From Enterococcus thailandicus (lineage in GTDB: Bacteria; Bacillota; Bacilli; Lactobacillales; Enterococcaceae): 45,096 nucleotides of DNA. Shown here piece by piece: positions 18,030-28,301 of the stretch (its first letter is position 1; each line of letters begins with the position of its first letter). The notes under the pieces are model-generated. The model was not told where the DNA came from, did no database searches, and worked only from the letters and a program-made list of their open reading frames with translations. The translations under genes were made by a program, and so were the position numbers. The stretch lies in the NCBI RefSeq assembly GCF_001886265.1, contig NZ_JXLE01000019.1, positions 1 to 45,096 on the forward strand, read 5' to 3'.

Positions 18030-18755
18030 TTAGTCGCGTTGTTGAAGTCGATCCGCGAGTTGTTCAATCAAAAAAATACAAGGTATCTGACTTGTTAAAT
18101 CTTCATGTTTTTTTACTCGGCGAACATCCACATGATAGTCTAGCACATAATCAGACATTCGACTCAAGGTCGAATTGATATCTGAAGTAATGGCAATCGT
18201 CAAACAATCGTCTTGATTTCGGAAACCATTCACTACTTCGACCACCTCATTTGTCATTCCTGAAACGGATAAGGTCACTAGCACATTGTCACTCGTATTT
18301 TGCAGTTTCGATTTAATTGGATAAGTCGGATCAATTAATGGATAACTATTGTACCCCATCAAAGCAAAACGACGTGCCGCATACTCACAAATCGCCCCTG
18401 ATGCTCCCATACCAAAAAAGACGATATTCTCACAATATTGGATTTTTTCCACAACTTGATTTAATTTACTTTCAATATCTTTACGAAAACTATCCCGACT
18501 CAAAATTGTCAAAGCCGCGTTAAAATCTTCTCCTTCTACCACACTCGTACTAAACTGACTGCGAAATTCAGTATAACTTTCATAACCTAGCTTACGAATC
18601 AAACGCATCACGGAAGATGCCGAGGTATGCGATTCTTGTGCAATGTCTCGCACGCGCATATACGGAACTTTATCCACATTGCTACTCATATAATGATAAA
18701 TTGCTTGGTCGGTATCAGACAAAGCATTAAAATCAATATTACCAAAAAAACTCAT
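18030..18755 (-). CDS. MurR/RpiR-family regulator with SIS domain
   Basis: About 241 aa. The N-terminal HTH_6 domain (LSDTDQAIYHYMSSNVDKVP, RVRDIAQESHTSASSVMRLIRKLG) is followed by a sugar-isomerase (SIS) domain: IVFFGMGASGAICEYAARRF and VLVTLSVSGMTNEVVEVV, which bind phosphosugars. The ATG at 18755 follows a GGGGGAG ribosome site; a TTG at 18776 lies ahead of that site. It is encoded immediately upstream of the GH1-GH3 operon on the same strand, with its own terminator, and is the likely regulator of that operon, sensing a sugar phosphate. This fits a pathway that makes an intracellular phosphorylated sugar. Confidence 0.88.
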   Translation of the reverse strand: MSFFGNIDFNALSDTDQAIYHYMSSNVDKVPYMRVRDIAQESHTSASSVMRLIRKLGYESYTEFRSQFSTSVVEGEDFNAALTILSRDSFRKDIESKLNQVVEKIQYCENIVFFGMGASGAICEYAARRFALMGYNSYPLIDPTYPIKSKLQNTSDNVLVTLSVSGMTNEVVEVVNGFRNQDDCLTIAITSDINSTLSRMSDYVLDYHVDVRRVKKHEDLTSQIPCIFLIEQLADRLQQRD

Positions 18756-19102
18756 TTGTTCTCCCCCTAGTTGCAACTAAATTCAAATTTTCCCACTTAT
18801 TTCTATTTTTTCAAGTAGCGAAAAAACGGTTACAAAGCTTATTCTAGAACAAAATAACTCATAATAGCTAGCAAATCAAGTAAGGAATAATTTTTTAAAT
18901 AGTTCACGATAAGATTTTTCAGATTTTTTGTTAAACAATTCAGGAACAAAGGAACAAAAATGTTTATGTAAGCCTCGTTTTATTTCGCCATTAAATCAAT
19001 GAGGCTTCAATTAAGATTAACTCGTCATCTTCCATTTTGTGCATGTCAGCAACCTCTTCTTTTTTTAATTTAGAGAAACGAAAATCTTTAGTAAACAAAA
19101 AA

Positions 19103-19135
19103 GAGTGAGACAAAACGAATCCGTTTTGTCCCACC
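19103..19135 (-). terminator. terminator of fba
   Basis: GAGTGAGACAAAACG and CGTTTTGTCCCACCC pair around AATC; on the minus strand a CTTTTTTG tract follows. The 408-nt gap 18756-19163 otherwise holds the rpiR promoter region and an AAGCCTC/GAGGCTT inverted repeat (18972-19008) of unknown meaning; no gene is seen. Confidence 0.8.
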
Positions 19136-19163
19136 CTTTTCATCAGTCAACAAAGGAAGCAAA

Positions 19164-20033
19164 TTAAGCTTTGTTTGCTGAACCGAACCAGTCAATATGA
19201 GATTCTGCATCTTTAACGATTGCAGCTTTACCTGGTGCTAATAATTTACGAGGGTCAAATCCTTTACCTTCGCGGTCTTTACCAGCTTCGATGTATTCAC
19301 GAGTAGCAGCAGCAAATGATAATTGGAATTCAGTATTAACATTAACTTTTGAAATACCCATTGAGATAGCTTTTTCGATTTGGTCTTGAGGAATACCTGA
19401 TCCGCCGTGTAATACTAAAGGCATGTCTGGACCTACAGCATCAGCAATTGCTTGTAAGTGATCAAATGCTAATCCGTTCCAGTTTTCTGGGTATTGACCG
19501 TGGATGTTACCGATACCACATGCTAAGTAGTCGATACCTGTAGCAACCATTTGTTTACATTCTTCAATGTCAGCTAATTCGCCGTTACCGATGATTCCGT
19601 CTTCTTCTCCGCCGATTGAACCAACTTCACATTCTACAGAGATTCCTTTAGCGTGAGCTCTTTCAACAACGTCTTTAGCTAATTTCAAGTTTTCTTCGAA
19701 TGGTAAATGAGAACCATCGAACATAACTGAAGTATAGCCGATTTCGATACATTCTAAAGCTGCATCGTAGTCACCATGGTCTAAGTGGATAGCAACTGGA
19801 ACAGTGATGTTCATTGCTTCAACTAAATCAGTGATTAAATCTTTACATACTTTGTAACCACCCATGTATTTAGCTGCACCCATTGAAGTTTGGATAAGTA
19901 CTGGTGCTTTTTTAGCTTCAGCTGCTTCAAGAATAGCTTGAGTCCATTCTAAGTTGTTTGTGTTGAATCCGCCGACAGCGTAACCGCCTTTACGAGCAGC
20001 TTTTAAAAATTCAGCTCCTGATACTACTGGCAT
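19164..20033 (-). CDS. fba: class II fructose-1,6-bisphosphate aldolase
   Basis: A 289-aa zinc aldolase that cleaves fructose-1,6-bisphosphate to dihydroxyacetone phosphate and glyceraldehyde-3-phosphate. Metal-binding histidines are in HLDHGDY, ACGIGNIHG and LVLHGGSGIP; GSHLPFEENLKLAK contains the SHLP motif next to the active site, and KVNVNTEFQLSF is the phosphate-binding part. Length fits the FbaA type of low-GC Gram-positives. It is monocistronic: AGGAGG ahead of the ATG, a terminator just after the stop, and about 340 nt of AT-rich DNA upstream in which the extended -10-like TTTGGTAAAAT near 20097 may be its promoter. Confidence 0.97.
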   Translation of the reverse strand: MPVVSGAEFLKAARKGGYAVGGFNTNNLEWTQAILEAAEAKKAPVLIQTSMGAAKYMGGYKVCKDLITDLVEAMNITVPVAIHLDHGDYDAALECIEIGYTSVMFDGSHLPFEENLKLAKDVVERAHAKGISVECEVGSIGGEEDGIIGNGELADIEECKQMVATGIDYLACGIGNIHGQYPENWNGLAFDHLQAIADAVGPDMPLVLHGGSGIPQDQIEKAISMGISKVNVNTEFQLSFAAATREYIEAGKDREGKGFDPRKLLAPGKAAIVKDAESHIDWFGSANKA

Positions 20034-20329
20034 AATAAAATTCCTCCTAAGTTTTGTAAAAACTAAATTTGTTAAGACAATTCTTAACCAACGACCTTAT
20101 TTTACCAAACATTGTGGTACTTTTCTACTAAAATCATTGAAAATGAAAATTTTCAACAAGTTTTTTGTAAAAAAGAAACACAATAACGAACCACAATTAG
20201 ATAAAAATACTGTTTTATTATGTTTCTTCTTCTCATTTAATAACAAAAAAACAAATAGAAAAAATCATTCTTTTTTCATAAACCCGCATTTATTTCACTT
20301 AATTCCTGCTTTTGACTCTTCCCGCAAAA

Positions 20330-20360
20330 AAACAGAGCAGTTTATGAAAACTACTCTGTT
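20330..20360 (-). terminator. terminator of pyrG
   Basis: On the minus strand AAACAGAGTAGTTTTC pairs imperfectly with AAACTGCTCTGTTTTTTT, which ends in T. The remaining gap to fba (20034-20329) is very AT-rich and shows no convincing gene. Confidence 0.8.
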
Positions 20361-20371
20361 TGACCTATTTC

Positions 20372-22073
<1,702 letters not shown>

Positions 22074-22108
22074 GAAATTTCTGTAAACTTCTGACCCTTT
22101 AAAAGGGT

Positions 22109-22148
22109 GCCCAAGGAGTATAATACAAGCTCCAGAATTGAAAGTCAA
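22109..22148 (-). promoter_or_regulatory. pyrG promoter with GGGC slippage start
   Basis: On the minus strand TTGACT (22148-22143), 17-nt spacer, TATTAT (22125-22120), 7 nt, then GGGC at 22112-22109. The initially transcribed GGGC is the element at which RNA polymerase adds extra G residues when CTP is low. Confidence 0.85.
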
Positions 22149-22188
22149 GACATCAATTTGATGATTGCGATTTCAAAAAAATTTGTTG

Positions 22189-22755
22189 GTGTTGGAAGTA
22201 TTCTAAACAACGTAGCTCTAAAACCTACCCATACAATTATCTAATACAACATCTGTTTTGGAAGCATTCTAAACAACATAGCTCTAAAACTTAAGAATCG
22301 GTTTCGTGCAAGTCCGTATAAGTTTTGGAAGCATTCTAAACAACATAGCTCTAAAACTGGTCAATTGGTTTTCCTAAAGTCCCATCCGTTTTGGAAGCAT
22401 TCTAAACAACATAGCTCTAAAACTTAAGAATCGGTTTCGTGCAAGTCCGTATAAGTTTTGGAAGCATTCTAAACAACATAGCTCTAAAACTGGTCAATTG
22501 GTTTTCCTAAAGTCCCATCCGTTTTGGAAGCATTCTAAACAACATAGCTCTAAAACATAAATAAACTGGTTTCTATAATAGTTAACTGTTTTGGAAGCAT
22601 TCTAAACAACATAGCTCTAAAACTAAATACAGTCACAGAAACAGAAAATAAGAGTTTTGGAAGCATTCTAAACAACATAGCTCTAAAACGTTTTTGATGA
22701 ACATGAAGAGTTAACGCAAGTTTTGGAAGCATTCTAAACAACATAGCTCTAAAAC
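22189..22755 (-). CRISPR. orphan type II-A style CRISPR array, 9 repeats and 8 spacers
   Basis: Repeats are 36 nt; on the minus strand they begin GTTTTAGAGCTATG and end GCTTCCAAAAC, the form used with Cas9/tracrRNA. Starts on the plus strand are 22189, 22255, 22322, 22388, 22455, 22521, 22588, 22654 and 22720; spacers are 30-31 nt. Eight repeats are identical; the one at 22189 has three changes, as expected for the leader-distal end. Spacers at 22291 and 22424 are identical, as are those at 22358 and 22491, so a two-unit block was duplicated. No cas gene or tracrRNA is in the window, so Cas9 must come from elsewhere. An orphan array of this type is known in Enterococcus faecalis (CRISPR2). 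Confidence 0.97.
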
Positions 22756-22860
22756 CCTCGCAAAAAAATTCAAGGTTTCGTAATCGCACTACTCGTCCAT
22801 AGCAAAACTTCAGTTAAAGTACTTCAACAATTGTTTTTTCTTATTATATCATGGGAAAAT
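22756..22860 (-). promoter_or_regulatory. CRISPR leader with extended -10 promoter
   Basis: On the minus strand an extended -10 TGATATAAT (-10 hexamer at 22848-22843) lies about 90 nt ahead of the first repeat. The leader ends TTTTTTTGCGAGG against the first repeat; a short GAG-containing end is typical of type II-A leaders, where Cas1-Cas2 anchors for spacer insertion. No clear -35 box. Confidence 0.6.
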
Positions 22861-22894
22861 AAACCTGTGGGAAACAAAACATAATGGATGAAAA

Positions 22895-22924
22895 AACACA
22901 GAGACAAAAGATTGCCTCTGTGTT
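22895..22924 (-). terminator. terminator of glnRA
   Basis: On the minus strand AAACACAGAGGCAA pairs with TTTTGTCTCTGTGTTTTTT around a short loop and ends in T. Confidence 0.85.
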
Positions 22925-22939
22925 TACTACTTTTTTGAC

Positions 22940-24280
22940 TTAATAAAGTTCTAAATATTGTTCTCTTTCCCACTCAGAAACTGTTTGACGGAAAGCTGCC
23001 CATTCCAAACGTTTCGCTTCAACAAAGTTTGAGAAGATGTGTTGACCTAGTGCATCGATCATCACTTCATCTTTACGCAATTCTTTAATTGCGTTGTGAA
23101 TCGTTGAAGGTAAATCTTGAATTTGCGCTGCTTCACGTTCTTCTTCATTCATCACATAAATATTACGGTCAACCGCATCTGGCGGTGTTAATTCACGACG
23201 GATACCATCTAAACCGGCTTGCAATAATACGGCCATTGCCAAGTAAGGATTTGCAGATGGATCAACTGAACGTAATTCTAAACGAGTGGATACGCCACGT
23301 GATTCAGGAACTCGAACTAATGGTGAACGATTATGCCCACTCCATGCAACGTAAACAGGTGCTTCATATCCAGGAACTAAACGTTTGTATGAGTTCACTG
23401 TTGGATTGCAAACAGCTGTGTAAGCACGCGCATGATGCAACAACCCACCTAAGAAATGATAAGCGGTTTGACTTAATTCTAATTCGCCATCTTTATCATA
23501 AAAAGCGTTGCCGTCTTCATTAAACAAGGACATATTACAATGCATTCCTGATCCATTGATTCCATATAATGGTTTTGGCATAAAGGTTGCATGTAGGCCA
23601 TGTTTTCTAGCAATTGTTTTGACAACCAACTTGAACGTTTGAATGTTATCACAAGCATCTACTACATCTGCATATTTAAAATCAATTTCATGTTGTCCTG
23701 GCGCAACTTCATGGTGAGAAGCTTCGACTTCAAATCCTAAACTCTCCAATTCTAAAACGATATCACGACGACAATTTTCCCCTAAATCTGTTGGGGCAAA
23801 ATCAAAGTAACCGCCCTTGTCATTTAATGTCGTAGTAATTCCGCCATCCTCATCAAGTTTAAATAAGAAGAATTCAGGTTCTGGGCCTAAGTTGAAAGAG
23901 GTAAAACCAAGTTCTCTCATGTCTGACAACGCACGTTTTAAGTTTCCACGAGGGTCGCCAGCAAACGGTGTTCCATTTGGGTTGTAAATATCACAAATTA
24001 AACGTGCAACTTTTCCATGCGCACTCTCCCATGGGAAAATCATCCAAGTTGAAAGATCTGGATACAAATACATATCGCTTTCTTCAATTCGAACAAATCC
24101 TTCGATTGAAGAACCATCAAACATCATTTTATTTTCTAAAACCTTGTCAATTTGACTTACTGGAACTTCAACATTTTTGATTGTTCCTAAAATATCTGTG
24201 AACATTAAACGTAAAAAACGTACGTTTTCTTCCTCAATAATTCGTTTGATTTCTTCGCCAGTTATTTGTTTCTTTACCAT
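22940..24280 (-). CDS. glnA: glutamine synthetase type I (GSI-alpha)
   Basis: A 446-aa dodecameric enzyme forming glutamine from glutamate, ammonia and [13 protein letters not shown] begins the beta-grasp signature; [13 protein letters not shown] and [20 protein letters not shown] carry metal and ATP ligands; the ATP site [17 protein letters not shown] and [17 protein letters not shown] are intact. The length and absence of the adenylylation-type extension fit the alpha form, which is regulated by glutamine feedback and by binding GlnR rather than by covalent modification. It is the second gene of glnRA, 41 bp after glnR. Confidence 0.98.
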   Translation of the reverse strand: MVKKQITGEEIKRIIEEENVRFLRLMFTDILGTIKNVEVPVSQIDKVLENKMMFDGSSIEGFVRIEESDMYLYPDLSTWMIFPWESAHGKVARLICDIYNPNGTPFAGDPRGNLKRALSDMRELGFTSFNLGPEPEFFLFKLDEDGGITTTLNDKGGYFDFAPTDLGENCRRDIVLELESLGFEVEASHHEVAPGQHEIDFKYADVVDACDNIQTFKLVVKTIARKHGLHATFMPKPLYGINGSGMHCNMSLFNEDGNAFYDKDGELELSQTAYHFLGGLLHHARAYTAVCNPTVNSYKRLVPGYEAPVYVAWSGHNRSPLVRVPESRGVSTRLELRSVDPSANPYLAMAVLLQAGLDGIRRELTPPDAVDRNIYVMNEEEREAAQIQDLPSTIHNAIKELRKDEVMIDALGQHIFSNFVEAKRLEWAAFRQTVSEWEREQYLELY

Positions 24281-24321
24281 GGTATCCCTCTTTCTCTTTC
24301 ATTTTTATTTTTTTATTTTAT

Positions 24322-24714
24322 TCAGTCATAGAATTGATGTTGCATTCCTTGCGACTGATAGTGCCCAGTTTTACTTAGCCCACCTTGTGATAACATTTCA
24401 TCACGAAAGATTTGACGGACATCATGATCGGTCAATGGTCGTTTTTTCTTGGCTTCTTTTTTCTTCGCCTGCGCCATTTCATATACACGTTTGATTCCTG
24501 CCATATTCAGACCATCCGAAAGATAATCTTTGATTTCCAACAATGTATCAATATCATTCAACGAATACATACGACGATTTCCTTCGCTACGTTCAGGATG
24601 AACAAGCTCTTGCTCCTCATAATAACGAATCTGTCTCGCAGTTAGATCAGTCAACTTCATAACTGTACCAATTGGAAAAACTGACATTGAGCGTCGTAAT
24701 TCCTTTTCTCCCAT
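24322..24714 (-). CDS. glnR: MerR-family nitrogen repressor GlnR
   Basis: A 130-aa regulator. The MerR winged helix (PIGTVMKLTDLTARQIRYYEEQELVHPERSEGNRRMYSLNDID) is followed by a dimerisation helix and a Lys-rich C-terminal tail ending GHYQSQGMQHQFYD. In firmicutes that tail responds to feedback-inhibited glutamine synthetase, which activates GlnR to repress glnRA when nitrogen is plentiful. An exact GlnR box lies upstream of its promoter. The start follows GGGG at 7 nt. Confidence 0.95.
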   Translation of the reverse strand: MGEKELRRSMSVFPIGTVMKLTDLTARQIRYYEEQELVHPERSEGNRRMYSLNDIDTLLEIKDYLSDGLNMAGIKRVYEMAQAKKKEAKKKRPLTDHDVRQIFRDEMLSQGGLSKTGHYQSQGMQHQFYD

Positions 24715-24747
24715 CAGATGTCCCCTTTCGTTTTCTAAGTTGAGAAA

Positions 24748-24800
24748 AGTGTACCAATTTATTTTTTACTTGTCAACGATTCATGTTAGGTTTTCTAACA
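24748..24800 (-). promoter_or_regulatory. glnRA promoter and GlnR operator
   Basis: The promoter on the minus strand is TTGACA (24776-24771), 17-nt spacer, TACACT (24753-24748). TGTTA-GGTTTTC-TAACA at 24784-24800 (plus strand) is a perfect match to the GlnR/TnrA consensus TGTNA-N7-TNACA and lies 7 bp upstream of the -35 box. Confidence 0.9.
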
Positions 24801-24825
24801 TGAAAGATAAAAAATTTTTCCGTAC

Positions 24826-24861
24826 AAAAAAATGAGCTCTTTCTTTGCTAGAAAAAGCTCA
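24826..24861 (-). terminator. terminator between ynbB and glnR
   Basis: On the minus strand TGAGCTTTTTC-TAGCAAA-GAAAGAGCTCA, then seven T. It makes glnRA separate from the upstream miaA-hflX-ynbB transcript. Confidence 0.85.
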
Positions 24862-24877
24862 TAGATAGATTGATTAT

Positions 24878-26131
24878 TTATTGATGGTAAACAGCATTCA
24901 CTGCGTGAGAAACCGCAATTTTTACATGTTCAAAGGTCAAGCCACCTTGAATATACAGAGCATAGGGCTCTCTCAAAGGACCGTCTGCACTTAGTTCAAT
25001 ACTCGCACCTTGGACAAAAGTACCTGCTGCCATAATAATATCGTCTTCATATCCAGCCATATAAGAAGGAATCGGCGCAACAAATGAATCAATTGGTGAA
25101 AACTTTTGGATTGCTTGGCAAAACGTGACCATCGCTTCCGCATTTTCCATTTCAACTAATTGAATCAAATCCGTTCGTGGCTCATCCCAACGTGGTGTCG
25201 AACGTAGTTGATAACTCTCTAATAAAGCTGCCGTAAATACTGCACCTTGAATCGCTTGACTAACTACATGTGGCGCTAGGAAAAATCCTTGCAGCATATC
25301 ATAAACATTCCCTAACATTGCGCCCCCTTCTGCACCAACGCCTGGTGTAGTCAAACGATAAGCCGCACGCTCAACAAACTCTTTTTTTCCAGCAATGTAA
25401 CCACCCGTTTTCGCAATTCCACCACCAGGATTCTTGATTAATGACCCAGCAATGAGATCCGCACCAATTTGAGTGGGTTCCATTAGTTCAGCAAATTCTC
25501 CATAACAATTATCAACGAAAATGACCACATTTGGATCAATTTCATGCACAAATGTACACATTTCTTTTATTTTTTCAATCGTAAAGGATGGACGCGTAGC
25601 ATAACCTCGTGAACGTTGAATCGCAACCACTTTTGTTTTGCTTGTCATCTTCTTTTTAACTTGTTCAAAGTCTACTTTTCCATTTGTTTGCAAGTCAACA
25701 TGATCGTAGCCAATCCCGTACTCTTTAAACGAACCAATCCCGTTTCCGGCAACACCGATGACTTCTAATAAAGTATCATATGGAGTTCCTGTAATATAAA
25801 GCAAATCATCCCCAGGGCGCAATACACCAAAAAGGGCTGTCGCAATTGCATGTGTCCCCGAAACAATTTGTGGACGAACAAGTGCAGCTTCCGCCCCGAA
25901 AACTTGAGCATACACAGCTTCCAGAACGTCGCGACCTAAATCGTCATTTCCATAACCAGTTGATGGTAAAAAGTGAGTTTCTGATACTTGTTGCTCTCGA
26001 AATGCTGTTAATACTTTTGCTTGATTCGTCAATGCTACTTCTCGAACCTCCGCTAATCGCTTAGCAATCTTTTGATCCACTTCATCCATTTTTTCAACTA
26101 GTTCAGGCGCTAACTCAGCTGTCCAACTCAT
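24878..26131 (-). CDS. ynbB: YnbB-family PLP enzyme (cystathionine lyase-like, 'aluminum resistance' family)
   Basis: A 417-aa pyridoxal-phosphate enzyme of the Met_gamma_lyase family. FLPSTGYGNDDLGRDVLEAVYAQVFGAEAALVRP and SGTHAIATALFGVLRPGD form the cofactor phosphate site; VIFVDNCYGEF has the cofactor Asp; the Schiff-base Lys is in LIAGSLIKNPGGG. Members resemble cystathionine and methionine lyases but their natural substrate is not settled; the name comes from an early aluminum-resistance report. Its start overlaps the hflX end by 17 nt. Position between hflX and glnRA is conserved in firmicutes. Confidence 0.88.
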   Translation of the reverse strand: MSWTAELAPELVEKMDEVDQKIAKRLAEVREVALTNQAKVLTAFREQQVSETHFLPSTGYGNDDLGRDVLEAVYAQVFGAEAALVRPQIVSGTHAIATALFGVLRPGDDLLYITGTPYDTLLEVIGVAGNGIGSFKEYGIGYDHVDLQTNGKVDFEQVKKKMTSKTKVVAIQRSRGYATRPSFTIEKIKEMCTFVHEIDPNVVIFVDNCYGEFAELMEPTQIGADLIAGSLIKNPGGGIAKTGGYIAGKKEFVERAAYRLTTPGVGAEGGAMLGNVYDMLQGFFLAPHVVSQAIQGAVFTAALLESYQLRSTPRWDEPRTDLIQLVEMENAEAMVTFCQAIQKFSPIDSFVAPIPSYMAGYEDDIIMAAGTFVQGASIELSADGPLREPYALYIQGGLTFEHVKIAVSHAVNAVYHQ

Positions 26132-27368
26132 CTGTCATTCTCCTTATCCATTTCGAAGTACTTTTAGCAAAGCCTCTGACTTCATAGCTATTCTTTTCTT
26201 CGATAAATTCCTCACTTAACACCAAGGTTTGCCGCTTGATTTCACTTAACTGTTGCCCTGCCTCACTTGGTAAGAAAAGCGTATAGGGGGTTAGTAGTTC
26301 CATGATTTCTCGCTTGATTGCTCGTGTTAATTCTTGTTTTCCCGATTCACTTTTGGCTGAAATTAAACGATTAGGAAATAAAGTTGGTGTGAAAGCTCCA
26401 CGATTGACTTGGTCTGCTTTATTATAAACAGTCAAGATTGGTACATCTTTCATTTCAAGTTCATCCATTAATTTCAAAACCGTTTGTTCCTGTAAAATTC
26501 GTTCAGGTGCGCTAGCATCTACGACATGTAGAAGTAAATCCATGTTTTGGCTTTCTTCTAACGTTGAATGGAACGCATCAATCAGTTGTGTTGGCAAATC
26601 TTGAATAAAACCAACAGTATCCGTCATCGTTACTTCAAACCCTTCAGGAAAATGCCATTTTTTTGTCAATGGATCAAGTGTTGCAAATAACTGATCTTTT
26701 GAATACGTATCTGCTTGGGTCAACAGATTTAAAATCGTTGATTTACCAGCATTCGTGTAACCAATTAGACCAATTTGAAAAATCTCATTGTTTTTTCGTT
26801 GTTGTCGATTGCGCTCACGATGTGCCTCAACTTCTTTCAGTTCACGTTTGACTGCATAGATTTTGTTGCGAATATGCCGACGATCCGTTTCCAGTTTTGT
26901 TTCCCCAGGTCCTCTTGTCCCAATTCCCCCGCCTAAACGAGATAAAGTCTTCCCTTGTCCCACCAATCGCGGCAACAAATATTCAAGTTGTGCCAACTCA
27001 ACTTGCAATTTACCTTCTCTTGAACGCGCACGCATCGCAAAAATATCTAAAATCAATTGTACTCGGTCGATCACCGGCAATCCTACGGCATCCGAAATGA
27101 TTTGGCTTTGTCGTGGCGTTAGCTCGTGGTTAAAAATAATCAAATCAGCTTCATAAGCAGTTGCTTGCTGGATTAATTCTTCTAATTTACCTTTACCAAT
27201 CAATGTTTGGCGATCAACTTGTGGTCTTTTTTGTGTAAGCGAAAAAACCACTTCTCCCGCCGCGGTTTTCGTTAATTGAATCAATTCTTTCATTGATTCT
27301 GCAAAATAAGATTGATTTTTTTCCGTTTCGACCCCGACGATCACCACTTTTTCTTTCTCTTCAATCAT
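26115..27368 (-). CDS. hflX: ribosome-associated GTPase HflX
   Basis: About 417 aa. The N-terminal glycine-rich HflX domain (DRQTLIGKGKLEEL, NHELTPRQSQIISDAVGLPVIDR), a coiled linker (GPGETKLETDRRHIRNKI) and the G domain with G1 GYTNAGKST, G3 DTVGFIQDLP and G4 NKAD. HflX binds 50S subunits and splits stalled or hibernating 70S ribosomes; some members affect resistance to macrolides and lincosamides. The ATG at 27368 overlaps the miaA stop as ATGA and has GGAGG ahead; the longer frame to 27386 lies inside miaA. Confidence 0.95.
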   Translation of the reverse strand: MIEEKEKVVIVGVETEKNQSYFAESMKELIQLTKTAAGEVVFSLTQKRPQVDRQTLIGKGKLEELIQQATAYEADLIIFNHELTPRQSQIISDAVGLPVIDRVQLILDIFAMRARSREGKLQVELAQLEYLLPRLVGQGKTLSRLGGGIGTRGPGETKLETDRRHIRNKIYAVKRELKEVEAHRERNRQQRKNNEIFQIGLIGYTNAGKSTILNLLTQADTYSKDQLFATLDPLTKKWHFPEGFEVTMTDTVGFIQDLPTQLIDAFHSTLEESQNMDLLLHVVDASAPERILQEQTVLKLMDELEMKDVPILTVYNKADQVNRGAFTPTLFPNRLISAKSESGKQELTRAIKREIMELLTPYTLFLPSEAGQQLSEIKRQTLVLSEEFIEEKNSYEVRGFAKSTSKWIRRMTDELDS

Positions 27369-28294
27369 TGTGATTCCTCCAGCCATTTTTGAATTTTCGT
27401 TTCAATTACTTGCTGTTTTTCGGGTTGCTCCACCAAATCAAACCACTGGGCAGTTAGTCGATTTCTAAACCAAGTGAGTTGTCGTTTTGCATAACGTCTG
27501 GAATTCTGTTTGATTTGTTCTGCGACTTCTTCTAAAGAATTCTGTCCATTAAAATAAGGGAAAAATTCTTTATAACCAATTCCTTGACTCGCTTGTGTGT
27601 CACCTAATTGATAAACAAAACGTGCCTCCTCTTCCAAACCAGCTTTTAGCATCAAATCCACGCGTAAATTGATTCGCTCGTAAAGCTTTTCTCGGTTCGT
27701 ATCCAAACCAATCATGTAATAATCATAGAATTGTTTTGGCTGTTCTTTGGGAGCAGTAATACTGAAGCCTGTCATTTCTAAAACTTCCAGTGCCCGGACA
27801 ACTTTTCGTTGATTGTTCCAATGGATTTTTTCTGCTGCTTCTGGATCTTTTTCCTTAAGCATCGTCCATAAAGCTTCGTTTCCATACTCGTCAGCAAATG
27901 CTTCGTATTTTTGGCGAACTATTTTTGTTTCCTCTTGCTGTTTGTCTGCAGCGCCTAATTGATAATCATAAAGTAAAGACTGAATATATAACCCCGTACC
28001 ACCTGCAATAATTGGCAAATGACCTCGAGCCGTGATTTCAGCAATCAATTGTCTAGCAGACCGCTGAAAATCAGCAGCTGAGTAGCGTTGTGTCGGCTCA
28101 ATCACATCAATTAAATGATGTGGCACGCCCGCCATTTCTTCTGAGGTGACCTTGGCTGTTCCAATGTCTAGTTTTCGGTACACTTGCAAAGAATCACCGC
28201 TAATAATTTCTCCATTAAATTTTTTTGCTAATTCAATGCTCAAAGCTGTTTTACCAACAGCCGTTGGGCCAACAATTACTAATACTTTTTCCAT
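27365..28294 (-). CDS. miaA: tRNA dimethylallyltransferase
   Basis: About 309 aa. Adds dimethylallyl to N6 of A37 in tRNAs reading UNN codons. The P-loop VIVGPTAVGKTALS, the DSLQVYRKLDIGTAK motif, GVPHHLID and the GGTGLYIQSLL motif are all present; the C-terminal KQLTWFRNR is the tRNA-binding signature. The ATG at 28294 is chosen since it lies 5 nt after AGTAGGA; an ATG at 28300 overlaps that site. It lies 7 nt after glpQ and overlaps hflX by 4 nt. No hfq is present between miaA and hflX, unlike in Bacillus or E. coli. Confidence 0.95.
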   Translation of the reverse strand: MEKVLVIVGPTAVGKTALSIELAKKFNGEIISGDSLQVYRKLDIGTAKVTSEEMAGVPHHLIDVIEPTQRYSAADFQRSARQLIAEITARGHLPIIAGGTGLYIQSLLYDYQLGAADKQQEETKIVRQKYEAFADEYGNEALWTMLKEKDPEAAEKIHWNNQRKVVRALEVLEMTGFSITAPKEQPKQFYDYYMIGLDTNREKLYERINLRVDLMLKAGLEEEARFVYQLGDTQASQGIGYKEFFPYFNGQNSLEEVAEQIKQNSRRYAKRQLTWFRNRLTAQWFDLVEQPEKQQVIETKIQKWLEESQ

Positions 28295-28301
28295 AAACAT
28301 C

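Noticed and set aside
18972-19008. AAGCCTC/GAGGCTT inverted repeat in the rpiR-fba gap
   Set aside because: A short stem with a long loop and no T tract; too weak to call a terminator or small RNA.
22550-22789. Minus-strand frame with a repeated FRAMLFRMLPK motif
   Set aside because: It is the CRISPR repeat read in one frame; the periodicity comes from the array, not from a repeat protein.
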